A stretch of DNA of 64,000 nt from Candidatus Saccharicenans subterraneus. GTDB taxonomy: Bacteria > Acidobacteriota > Aminicenantia > Aminicenantales > Saccharicenantaceae. Where the stretch lies: contig QUAH01000012.1 in NCBI GenBank assembly GCA_003426165.1, forward strand, positions 1 to 64,000, given 5' to 3'. The notes beneath the pieces were generated by a model, which saw nothing but the letters and a program-made list of their open reading frames with translations, made no database searches and was not told the origin of the DNA. This document shows, piece after piece, positions 57,123-64,000 of this stretch (position 1 is its first letter; each line of letters opens with the position of its first letter). Position numbers and translations under genes: made by a program.

Positions 57123-57332
57123 TTAATTAATCAGGCTCTTGATAATTCTGGACAGCATGGACTTCTGAAAGGCCGGTTTCTGCTCTTCACAGAGCAAGAA
57201 GGGCAGCAGCTCGGCCGGAAGTTGCTGGACGATAGTACAATCGGGCCAGGGCAGCCCCCAGGCCGGCTGGCCTGAGGGCTGGCGGTCTGGCCGTCGCCCC
57301 GCTCTTTTTCTTTTATTAGCGCCGCGGGCCAT
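57123..57332 (-). CDS. Small basic protein; unknown
   Basis: 69 aa. An arginine/lysine-rich N-terminus (ANKRKRAGRRPDRQ) and a more ordinary helical C-terminus (AELLPFLLCEEQKPAFQK). It fits exactly between two genes: the stop of the ARPP-1 gene is 11 bases upstream with AAGG, and its own stop abuts the ribosome site of the amidotransferase gene. That spacing is the main reason to believe it. No family recognised. Confidence 0.45.
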   Translation of the reverse strand: MARGANKRKRAGRRPDRQPSGQPAWGLPWPDCTIVQQLPAELLPFLLCEEQKPAFQKSMLSRIIKSLIN

Positions 57333-57343
57333 GATTTCTGACC

Positions 57344-58402
57344 TTATTTCTCGTCAAACAGATAGCGTTTCCTGATGCGGAGCTGAGGGAACTTTTCATC
57401 CTGATTCGAGGACCTTTTTGGCTCTTGCCCGTTGTCGATGGCAAAGAAAGCCAGGTGCGGAACCGAGCCCTCAACTTCCAGGGCGGCCCCGACCATGGAC
57501 TCGCCACGGTATCGGCAGGAAACGCCCAGGCCGATGGACTGGAATCTCTTTTCTTCGCATCGCCCGGCATTTTCGATAAAGGCCCGGGCCTCTTCCGGGC
57601 TGACCCGGCTTCCTTTTTCTGAATTCTCCTGGCCCTTCTTACCAGACTTCTCGGCAGCTTTCTTTTCGTACTTGAGGCTGACGGCTTCCAGCACGTAGCT
57701 TTTGAGAAGCTTCTGGTACAGCCGGCTGAAAGCTGTGTCCCTGGAGATAAATTCCAGGCCCACCGGCTGTCCTTCAATGAAGACCAGGAGACCTTTCTGT
57801 CCAGGGACAAGAGTAAAAGCCTTGAGATATTTTTCCAGGTCTTTTTCCCGGGCCTCGTAAATATCGCTCATGGCTCCGGTCGGTGATTCTACCTGTAGCC
57901 TGGATGCCATGTAATCGATATCAGCCCAGATCTGGGACTGGTCCGACCTGAAACTGCGGTTTGCTTCCAAGTTACGGTGCACCTGGTCCATCTTTTTGCG
58001 CCTGATCTGGTTGGCCATAATGTGGTCGGACCTTTCCATGCGAAGGGAAGAGCCGTGCCAGCGGTGGGCCTCAACGCAGCTGACCGGGATGACCACCGAG
58101 CTCTTGGGACCGACCATTATGGTGGTGTTGAGCACCCGGTTCTGCTTGGCTCCCCTTAATTCTTCGCCGTCGAGCAGCAGGACCGGCTTTTCGCCCTTGT
58201 TGGTGGCTTTAAGTTCCGGCACCGAGCCGCCGGGCCCGACCTCGCCAACTTCGAACAGCCCTTTCTCCAGGGCTTCGGCCAGGGTGATGTAATCCGGTCC
58301 CTGGTTTAGCCCGGACGTTATGGGGAAAAGAACCATGTCCTCATGTTGCTGAGGCTTGCCGAGTTCCATTCCCTGAAGATAAAAATTGACAGTCCTTTCC
58401 AT
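57344..58402 (-). CDS. ARPP-1 (DUF6569)-like domain protein
   Basis: 352 aa, no signal peptide. The stretch LNQGPDYITLAEALEKGL, then EVGPGGSVPELKATNKG, LLLDGEELRGAKQNRVLN and VIPVSCVEAHRW is the conserved core I associate with the ARPP-1 domain (linked to ADP-ribosylglycohydrolase and rhodanese-phosphatase proteins). The C-terminal half has a lysine-rich insert (about 245-275). Biochemical role unknown. AAGGAG precedes ATG 58402. First of three closely spaced genes with the small basic protein and the amidotransferase. Confidence 0.75.
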   Translation of the reverse strand: MERTVNFYLQGMELGKPQQHEDMVLFPITSGLNQGPDYITLAEALEKGLFEVGEVGPGGSVPELKATNKGEKPVLLLDGEELRGAKQNRVLNTTIMVGPKSSVVIPVSCVEAHRWHGSSLRMERSDHIMANQIRRKKMDQVHRNLEANRSFRSDQSQIWADIDYMASRLQVESPTGAMSDIYEAREKDLEKYLKAFTLVPGQKGLLVFIEGQPVGLEFISRDTAFSRLYQKLLKSYVLEAVSLKYEKKAAEKSGKKGQENSEKGSRVSPEEARAFIENAGRCEEKRFQSIGLGVSCRYRGESMVGAALEVEGSVPHLAFFAIDNGQEPKRSSNQDEKFPQLRIRKRYLFDEK

Positions 58403-58547
58403 CGTCGTTTCTCCTTAAAAATGTGTGAGTTTTAAGAAATCAGGATGGCCCGAGGCTTATGGCCTAAGGCGGAATCTTGATTGGCTGGTTAACGGTTACC
58501 ATCATCAACCCCCATTAAAAATTTGCTCCCGCGCACCTTTATCATTT

Positions 58548-58570
58548 AAGCCGGAGCCCATCCCCGGCTT
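58548..58570 (-). terminator. Possible terminator after the XRE/ImmA-like gene
   Basis: AAGCCGG (58548-58554) and CCGGCTT (58564-58570) form a seven-base hairpin that overlaps the stop codon. No real T tract follows. Confidence 0.3.
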
Positions 58571-59822
58571 AAAATATCTCTCCCATTTCTTTTTTTATTT
58601 CTTCCGGAGTGGTCTCGGCCAGGGCGGCAGCTCTCTCCGGGTCCAGGATTTCCGAGGAAACGGCGTAGTGCAGCAGCCTCCTGAACCGGGATGGATTCTC
58701 TTCGCCCCGGTATTCGACCGGTTCCTTCCACAGCCAGCCCTTTTCGTTCATCATTTCCCTGAAAGAACGAAAACGCCTTTCGGTGACCAGCTCCAGGTCT
58801 AAGGCCCGGCGCATGATGGCCTGGAGGGAAATTCCGTACCTGGCCTTGATTTCAGCCAGCTCGCTGAAGGCGATTTTCCTTCCGGCCGGGAGGAAGTATT
58901 CTTCCAGGATCCTGGCCGGGAGCAGGAAGGCAGCCGCGAACCTGTTATAGAGCCTGATGGTGTCCGGGTCGTTGGCCAGGCCGAACAGAACCTGGGCCAG
59001 CTCCGAAGCGGCCCTGAACCTGACCCTGTCCACCGGAAGGCTATTCTCCACGGCGATGAAGGGCTGACCGCGGTAAAAACCGGACTGGCTTTCAAATTTT
59101 TCCGGGCTGGCCAGCCTGAAGGTCTTGATGCCACGCTCTTCCAGGAAGGTCAGCAGGTTGGTCACCGCCCCGGTTCCAAGGTCCCAGTGCCGCCGCAGGT
59201 CTTCAGCCGCCTTTTCCGCTTCTTCCAGTTTTATGATTTTCAGCCTGAAGGGTGGCTCGAATACTTTTTCCTGCCGCAGCAGCTTTTCCAGCCAGAGGTA
59301 GTTCTTCATTTTTTCAGAAAGGATTATTCTCAGGGCGATGGCCTGTTTCCTGGGAAGACGCGGCTCCGGTCTCAGTTCTATTTCTTCTTCGGGAATAAGA
59401 TCGGCCCAGGTCTTCTGCAGGTGCCGGGCTCTCCTGGCGGGCGTGGGCAAGATTTCACCTGGACTATAGCAGGCGTATATTTCGGTTTTTAAGGGCTTAA
59501 CGTCCCTTGGTGTTCGCCTGCTAACCCTGGCTCCTTGCGGCGGGCAGGCCCGAATCTCTGCCGTGAATTCTTCCGGTTTCTCCGGTACTTCTTCCGGAAT
59601 ATCCGGGGAAGGAGGGATCTCGAGGACCTGGAGGAGGTGTTCCAGTACCTCGGGGGATGGGCTGATCAGGCCTTTTTCGTACTTGGCAATGGCCTGCCTG
59701 GTTACAATTCCCCCGAGCTTCTGGGCCAGGTCCTCGAGACTGAGGCCGGCCTTCAAGCGGGCTGCCCTCAACCTTAAAGGAAAGGTTGCGTCCAACCCGG
59801 GTCTGTCGCTGGTGCCACCCAT
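58569..59822 (-). CDS. XRE-family regulator with degenerate ImmA/IrrE (COG2856-like) domain
   Basis: 417 aa from ATG 59822, where GAAGGAAG is the ribosome site. The upstream extension to 59957 covers the promoter and is rejected. Residues about 12-70 are a Cro/C1 helix-turn-helix (LSLEDLAQKLGGIVTRQAIAKYE). The C-terminal half has the ImmA/IrrE layout, but the protease motif HELGH is ASELAQ here, so both zinc histidines are lost. It may sense without cleaving. A proline-rich linker (about 85-130) joins the parts. Divergent from the secretion genes. Confidence 0.82.
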   Translation of the reverse strand: MGGTSDRPGLDATFPLRLRAARLKAGLSLEDLAQKLGGIVTRQAIAKYEKGLISPSPEVLEHLLQVLEIPPSPDIPEEVPEKPEEFTAEIRACPPQGARVSRRTPRDVKPLKTEIYACYSPGEILPTPARRARHLQKTWADLIPEEEIELRPEPRLPRKQAIALRIILSEKMKNYLWLEKLLRQEKVFEPPFRLKIIKLEEAEKAAEDLRRHWDLGTGAVTNLLTFLEERGIKTFRLASPEKFESQSGFYRGQPFIAVENSLPVDRVRFRAASELAQVLFGLANDPDTIRLYNRFAAAFLLPARILEEYFLPAGRKIAFSELAEIKARYGISLQAIMRRALDLELVTERRFRSFREMMNEKGWLWKEPVEYRGEENPSRFRRLLHYAVSSEILDPERAAALAETTPEEIKKEMGEIF

Positions 59823-59843
59823 TGCTTCCTTCTTTCGGTTTAC

Positions 59844-59872
59844 AATATAAGCCCAAAAAAGACATTTGTCAA
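59844..59872 (-). promoter_or_regulatory. Promoter of the XRE/ImmA-like gene with a GACA-TT-TGTC dyad
   Basis: On the minus strand TTGACA (plus 59867-59872), 17 bases, TATATT (plus 59844-59849): near-consensus. Plus 59861-59870 is the dyad GACATTTGTC, overlapping the -35, likely bound by the gene's own product. Confidence 0.65.
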
Positions 59873-60241
59873 CTCTTTTTTTATTTTTTTTGCATAATTT
59901 TAAAAATTTTTCTGGATAAGGCAGAAAATTATTGATTTCAGGACACTTAGAAGGCACAGTTGCGACTAAATATAAGGGAAGATTTGGTTGGAAACGGCTA
60001 ATGATAAGCTGCTTTGATCATGTTTTCGGACCGACGAGCCTCTCGGTAACACAGCCTTCGTTTCTATTATTTCGGGGGCTAAAGCTGGCTTCCCGCCTTG
60101 AAGACGGCCGGGTGGCGTCCGATTGGCTGGCGGTGCCGAATTTTCCGGTTAAAATCCACGTCCGGCCTGCAACTTATTCACCGGTGTTGCTTTTTATTAA
60201 ATGTGGAAGGGCCGGGCTACCCCTGTCGGGTGAAAGACAGA
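59873..60241. other. Intergenic region between the XRE regulator and secretion genes
   Basis: About 370 bases without a supported gene. A plus-strand open frame exists (59932-60267) but starts at TTG without a ribosome site and has no recognisable protein features. T-rich tracts occur at 59870-59910. Confidence 0.45.
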
Positions 60242-60270
60242 TTGACATAATCGGGGAGCTAACTTAAGAT
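60242..60270 (+). promoter_or_regulatory. Promoter of the secretion/pilus operon
   Basis: TTGACA at 60242-60247, 17 bases, TAAGAT at 60265-60270, then about 27 bases to ATG 60298. No strong ribosome site before that ATG. Confidence 0.5.
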
Positions 60271-60297
60271 AAAGCCAAAGCGAGAGTTGATAACCAA

Positions 60298-61500
60298 ATG
60301 CCTGCTTTTATCTGCCGCATCGTAACGTCGGATGGCCGCATTCTAAGGGAAACGCTGGAGGCAGCCTCGGCCGAGGATTGTCGCCGAACCCTTGAAGCTG
60401 AGGGGCTGTGCGTCCTGTCGATTCGCAAGGAGCTCAGGATTTCTCAGGTCAGGCTGTTCGGAAAGCGCCTTAAACCGGCCGAATTTATCCTTTTCAACCA
60501 GGAGCTGGTGGCCCTGCTCAAGGCCGGTTATCCAGTGCTCAAAAGCCTTGAGCTGGTGGAAAAGCGGGTGGAAAATCCCTTTCTTCTGGACATCATCAGG
60601 CAGGTGGAGGCTGAAGTCCGCGGGGGAAAGACTCTGTCCGAAGCCTTCTCTCCCTATGAGAATCTTTTTTCCAAGGTCTACACGGCTTCGCTGATGGCCG
60701 GAGAAAGAAGTGGGAACCTGCCGGGCTCCCTGGCCAGGTACATCCAGTACGCAAAAATCATTGACCAGACCCGGAGCCGGGTGCGTTCGGCCCTGCTTTA
60801 TCCAACGCTCCTGGTCATATTCTCGGCCATACTGATCGGGCTGCTGGTCGGATTGGTTCTTCCCCGGTTCGCCACTTTTTATGCCGACTTCGGGGCCCAG
60901 CTCCCGGGCCTGACCAGGTTTCTGCTCAGACTGGCCATTTTTATCAGGGCCAACCTGCTCTGGTTCGGCCTTCTGTTTCTGGCCCTAATCATTACCTACC
61001 TGGTCATCAGGCGCCGGGATTCTTTTATTGTTTTCAAGGACCGCCTCAAGCTGCGCCTGCCCTTTTCCCGCTTCTTGGTTTCGGACTCGGCCGTGGCCCT
61101 TTACAGCCGTACTCTGGGGCTGCTCCTGGAAGCCGGGATCACCCTGCTGTCTTCGGTCAGCGTGGCTGCGTTTTCTGTGCCCAACCGGTTTATTTCATCC
61201 AGGTTGCTATCGGTGGCCGATAGCCTCAAGAACGGTCTGAGCCTTTACGACTCGCTGCAGAAGGCCGGGGTGCTGCCCCAGCTGGCCATGGACATGATCA
61301 GGATCGGCGAAAGTTCGGCCAACCTGCCCGGCATGCTGGCCGAGGTGGCTGACTTTTATGACGAGCGGCTGAGGGACCGGATTCAGACCCTGGTTTCCCT
61401 GATTGAGCCGGTTATCATCATATTTATCGGCCTGGTGGCCGCGGGTATGATATTATCTATATATCTTCCGATTTTTAACATCATCAGGATAACCAGGTGA
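60298..61500 (+). CDS. Type II secretion/type IV pilus inner-membrane platform protein (GspF/PilC)
   Basis: 400 aa. Two repeats of the GspF domain (about 70-190 and 270-395), each with EAG-type motifs (KAGYPVLKSLELVEKRV, LEAGITLLSSV), and three membrane segments, the last at the C-terminus (VIIIFIGLVAAGMILSIYLP). Anchors the assembly ATPase at the inner membrane. Followed after 16 bases by the ATPase gene. Confidence 0.93.
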   Translation: MPAFICRIVTSDGRILRETLEAASAEDCRRTLEAEGLCVLSIRKELRISQVRLFGKRLKPAEFILFNQELVALLKAGYPVLKSLELVEKRVENPFLLDIIRQVEAEVRGGKTLSEAFSPYENLFSKVYTASLMAGERSGNLPGSLARYIQYAKIIDQTRSRVRSALLYPTLLVIFSAILIGLLVGLVLPRFATFYADFGAQLPGLTRFLLRLAIFIRANLLWFGLLFLALIITYLVIRRRDSFIVFKDRLKLRLPFSRFLVSDSAVALYSRTLGLLLEAGITLLSSVSVAAFSVPNRFISSRLLSVADSLKNGLSLYDSLQKAGVLPQLAMDMIRIGESSANLPGMLAEVADFYDERLRDRIQTLVSLIEPVIIIFIGLVAAGMILSIYLPIFNIIRITR

Positions 61501-61516
61501 AATAGAGGAGGACAAT

Positions 61517-63127
61517 TTGCCAAAGGGTGATGCCAACGGGCTCCTGCTGGCCGAGGAGCTGGAAGCCAAGAAACTGGCTGAGAAATACCGGGTACCTTAC
61601 CTTGACCTGAGCAGGCAGGAACTCGACCGCGACCTGGTGCAGTCTTTCCCGGTTGACTTTCTTTACCGGTATAACTTTGTTCCACTGCACGATACCGGCC
61701 GGGTCCTTCAGATTGCCATCGCCGACCCCTCCGACCTGGCGGCCATTGACAGCATTGAGACCTTTGCCGGAAAAAAGGTGGAAGTGTTCGCGGCCAGTAA
61801 GAGGGGTGTCCAGGAAGCCCTGCGGCGCAGCGAGGCCGCGGCCCAGGTGCTGAAGGAAGCCACCGAGGGCTTTGTCCGCCAGGTGGTGGAGAAGGAGACC
61901 GGCGAAGAAGAAGACGTAATTACCATCGAGAAGCTGACCGAGCAGGACGGCTCCATCATCAAGCTGGTCAATACCATCATCTTCACCGCCGTCCAGAAAC
62001 GGGCCAGCGACATCCACATCGAATCCAAGGAAAATTTTGTCCGGGTTAAGTACCGCATTGACGGGGTCCTGACCGAGGCCATGGAGCCGCTCAGCCGCCA
62101 GTTCCAGTCGCTGATCATCTCGCGCATCAAGATCATGTCCGACCTGGACATCTCAGAGCGACGGGTCCCCCAGGACGGGCGTTTCCGCCTTAAAATCAAG
62201 GACAAGACCATAGATTTCCGGGTGTCAATCATGCCCTGCATCTACGGGGAGGACGCGGTCATCCGCATCCTTGACAAGGAGATGATCACCGAGGCTTTCG
62301 CCGAGCTGCGTCTGGACCTGCTCGGTTTTTCTGATTATGTTCTGCGAAAGTTCCGGCGATACATCTACCAGCCCTACGGCATGGTCCTGGTGACCGGGCC
62401 AACCGGAAGCGGCAAAACCACCACCCTGTATGCTGCCCTGACTGAAATTAAATCTCCCGAGGATAAGATCATCACCATCGAGGACCCCGTTGAATACCAG
62501 ATAGAAGGTATCACCCAGATCCAGGTCAACGAGAAAAAAGGGTTGACCTTTGCCCGGGGTCTGCGCTCCATCCTGCGGCATGACCCGGACAAGATCATGG
62601 TGGGCGAAATCCGGGACCCGGAAACCGCCCAGATTGCCATCCAGTCGGCCCTGACCGGGCACCTGGTTTTTACGACAGTTCACGCCAACAACGTCTTTGA
62701 CGTTATCGGCCGTTTCCTGCACATGCAGGTTGACCCTTACAGCTTCATCTCGGCCCTGAACTGCATCCTGGCCCAGCGATTGGTGCGGGTACTCTGTCCC
62801 AGGTGCAAGGCTGCGGTCAAGTATGACGATGTCACCCTGGAACTTTCAGGACTGAACCCCGACCGGTTCCGGAATATGACCTTCTACGAGCCCCGCGGGT
62901 GCAGCGATTGTCATGGCACCGGTTACAAGGGCCGGACGGCCATTGCCGAGTTGCTGGAGCTTTCGGATAATATCAGGGAGATGATCCTGGCCAGGAAGCC
63001 ACTGTCGGAAGTTAAGAAAGTCGCCCAGGAAGAAGGGATGATTCCCCTGCGGCAGTCCGGCCTGGAAAAGGTTCTTTCCGGCGTTACCAGCCTGAAGGAT
63101 TTGAACAAAGTCACCTTCGTCGAGTGA
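61517..63127 (+). CDS. Type II secretion/type IV pilus assembly ATPase (GspE/PilB)
   Basis: 536 aa. The N-terminal MshEN/GspE-N domain (about 1-130) is followed by the ATPase with Walker A GPTGSGKTTT, Asp box ITIEDPVEY, Walker B MVGEIRDPETA and His box HLVFTTVHANN. The zinc-binding tetracysteine is CPRC and CSDCHGTG. Start TTG 61517 after GAGGAGG. Powers assembly of pseudopilus or pilus fibres. Confidence 0.95.
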   Translation: MPKGDANGLLLAEELEAKKLAEKYRVPYLDLSRQELDRDLVQSFPVDFLYRYNFVPLHDTGRVLQIAIADPSDLAAIDSIETFAGKKVEVFAASKRGVQEALRRSEAAAQVLKEATEGFVRQVVEKETGEEEDVITIEKLTEQDGSIIKLVNTIIFTAVQKRASDIHIESKENFVRVKYRIDGVLTEAMEPLSRQFQSLIISRIKIMSDLDISERRVPQDGRFRLKIKDKTIDFRVSIMPCIYGEDAVIRILDKEMITEAFAELRLDLLGFSDYVLRKFRRYIYQPYGMVLVTGPTGSGKTTTLYAALTEIKSPEDKIITIEDPVEYQIEGITQIQVNEKKGLTFARGLRSILRHDPDKIMVGEIRDPETAQIAIQSALTGHLVFTTVHANNVFDVIGRFLHMQVDPYSFISALNCILAQRLVRVLCPRCKAAVKYDDVTLELSGLNPDRFRNMTFYEPRGCSDCHGTGYKGRTAIAELLELSDNIREMILARKPLSEVKKVAQEEGMIPLRQSGLEKVLSGVTSLKDLNKVTFVE

Positions 63128-63131
63128 GCGG

Positions 63132-64000
63132 ATGAGTCTGGGAGAAAGAATCAGGCGGTATTTTCTGGAGCAGCCGAAGCCGTCGGCTGTCTTCCAGATT
63201 GCTCCCTCTTACTTTGCCGCCCTGAAGACCGGACCGGAGGACCAGTTAACCGCAGATGATTACGTCTACCACCCGATTTCTTCCGGCCTGGTCGAAGCCC
63301 AGCTTCTTCAGAAAAACATTGTCCAGCCCGGCCTGTTGCAGGAACTCATCAGGAAGACCTGGAGAAAATTCAAGCCGCGCGGTCATTCGGTCACAGTCAT
63401 TCTGCCTGAAATGAGTGCCCGGGCCTTTATCTTTCAGCTGGAAAGTGCCAGCCTGACCCCGGCCGAACAGGTCAGGTTCGTAGAATGGAAACTGGAACAT
63501 CATCTTTCCCATCCCCTTGACCGGGTTCGTTATTCCTACCAGACCTTCAATTCGGGAAAAGAGAGAAAGGTGCTGGTGGTCTGCATCGGAGAAGAGGTGG
63601 CGGCCGAGTACGAGGCGATATTTTCAGAAAACAAGATGCATCCCGGCAAGTTGACCATACCCTCGCTTTCGGTGCTGAACCTCGTGGTCAGGGCCGGGGC
63701 TGAAGCCAGGGACTTTCTGCTGGTCGATGCCGACCTCGACTACCTGAGCCTGGTGGCCGTGCTGGATGGCGCTCCATACCTTTACCGGCAGAAACAGCTC
63801 TGGCCGGATAACGAAACCAACCGGACCGCCATCCTGAAAGAGGCCGAGAACACTGTCAATTTCCTGGAAGATAAAATTCGCAGAAAGCCGTCCCTGGTCT
63901 ATGTCCGGTCCAACCTGGGAAACCCGGTCTGGTTGACGACCGAGATGGAAAAGTTGCTCGGTCTCAGGGTGGAAGAGGTTATGACCGAGCAACAATTTCT
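63132..64000 (+). CDS. PilM/GspL-like pilus or secretion assembly protein (partial, runs off the window)
   Basis: ATG 63132 follows the GspE stop by four bases, and the frame stays open for 289 codons to the end of the window. The text shows an actin-like half (SAVFQIAPSYFAALKT, then VILPEMSARAFIFQLE, DFLLVDADLDYLSLVAV, AENTVNFLED) as in PilM and the cytoplasmic part of GspL. It would link the ATPase and platform to PilN/PilO-type proteins expected further downstream. The C-terminus is not in the window. Confidence 0.8.
   Translation, partial: MSLGERIRRYFLEQPKPSAVFQIAPSYFAALKTGPEDQLTADDYVYHPISSGLVEAQLLQKNIVQPGLLQELIRKTWRKFKPRGHSVTVILPEMSARAFIFQLESASLTPAEQVRFVEWKLEHHLSHPLDRVRYSYQTFNSGKERKVLVVCIGEEVAAEYEAIFSENKMHPGKLTIPSLSVLNLVVRAGAEARDFLLVDADLDYLSLVAVLDGAPYLYRQKQLWPDNETNRTAILKEAENTVNFLEDKIRRKPSLVYVRSNLGNPVWLTTEMEKLLGLRVEEVMTEQQF

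Noticed and set aside
59932-60267. A 111-codon plus-strand open frame between the XRE regulator and secretion genes
   Set aside because: TTG start, no ribosome site, no family features, and it ends over the promoter of the next gene.

Overview
The window is a 64 kb piece of a bacterial chromosome, by eye a little over half G+C, with short intergenic gaps and many ATGA or TGATG stop/start overlaps. The gene content suggests an anaerobic or microaerophilic, peptide- and amino-acid-using bacterium: a ferredoxin-EtfA fusion, a NuoE/NuoF-type NADH module joined to a GltB-like subunit, a superoxide-reductase-like protein, an OPT peptide transporter beside an M29 aminopeptidase, and M14 and M1 peptidases. 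It has the MEP isoprenoid pathway (ispH), T2SS/type IV pilus-type genes and a sigma-54-type two-component system. This would fit an uncultivated lineage such as Candidatus Aminicenantes, but no rRNA or other phylogenetic marker is present that settles it. No tRNA, rRNA, CRISPR array or transposase was seen.

Layout: 0.3-5 kb, etfBA and a membrane-anchored helical-toroid protein. 5.3-12.3 kb, a duplicated-domain protein, a superoxide-reductase-like/mini-cytochrome pair, a nitrilase-family amidase, an M14 peptidase and a Tat-exported sugar-isomerase-like protein. 12.5-23.4 kb, a six-gene defence operon on the minus strand: hsdM, fic, hsdS, sir2, herA, hsdR. 23.8-27.1 kb, a HEPN-like protein, a thioredoxin-like protein, a beta-propeller and two tiny secreted four-cysteine peptides behind a textbook sigma-54 promoter. 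27.8-36.1 kb, ispH, rpsA, an HU gene, a HIT gene, a ppiD-like gene, an OPT transporter and an M29 aminopeptidase, all on the minus strand. 36.4-39.4 kb, M50 protease, trpS, scpA and scpB. 39.7-48.7 kb, a NuoE/NuoF/ferredoxin/GltB-like operon, a URO-D-family gene, glnA, an Lrp-type regulator and speD. 49-60 kb, M1 peptidase, sigma-54 activator and PDZ histidine kinase, class II amidotransferase, ARPP-1 protein and an XRE/ImmA-like regulator. 60.3-64 kb, type II secretion/type IV pilus genes (F, E and a partial PilM/GspL).

The main points of interest are: (1) the SIR2-HerA pair translationally coupled inside a type I restriction operon that also carries a Fic gene with its own repeat-rich operator; (2) the sigma-54-driven pair of C-x6-C-x20-C-x6-C secreted peptides next to a propeller and a CxxC protein; (3) the NuoEF module whose partner is a GltB-like FMN protein instead of a hydrogenase, two genes away from glnA; (4) several precise regulatory elements (divergent glnA/lrp dyad, ispH promoter repeat, long nuoE leader, orphan terminator). 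All functions are read from motifs and gene context. No database search was possible.
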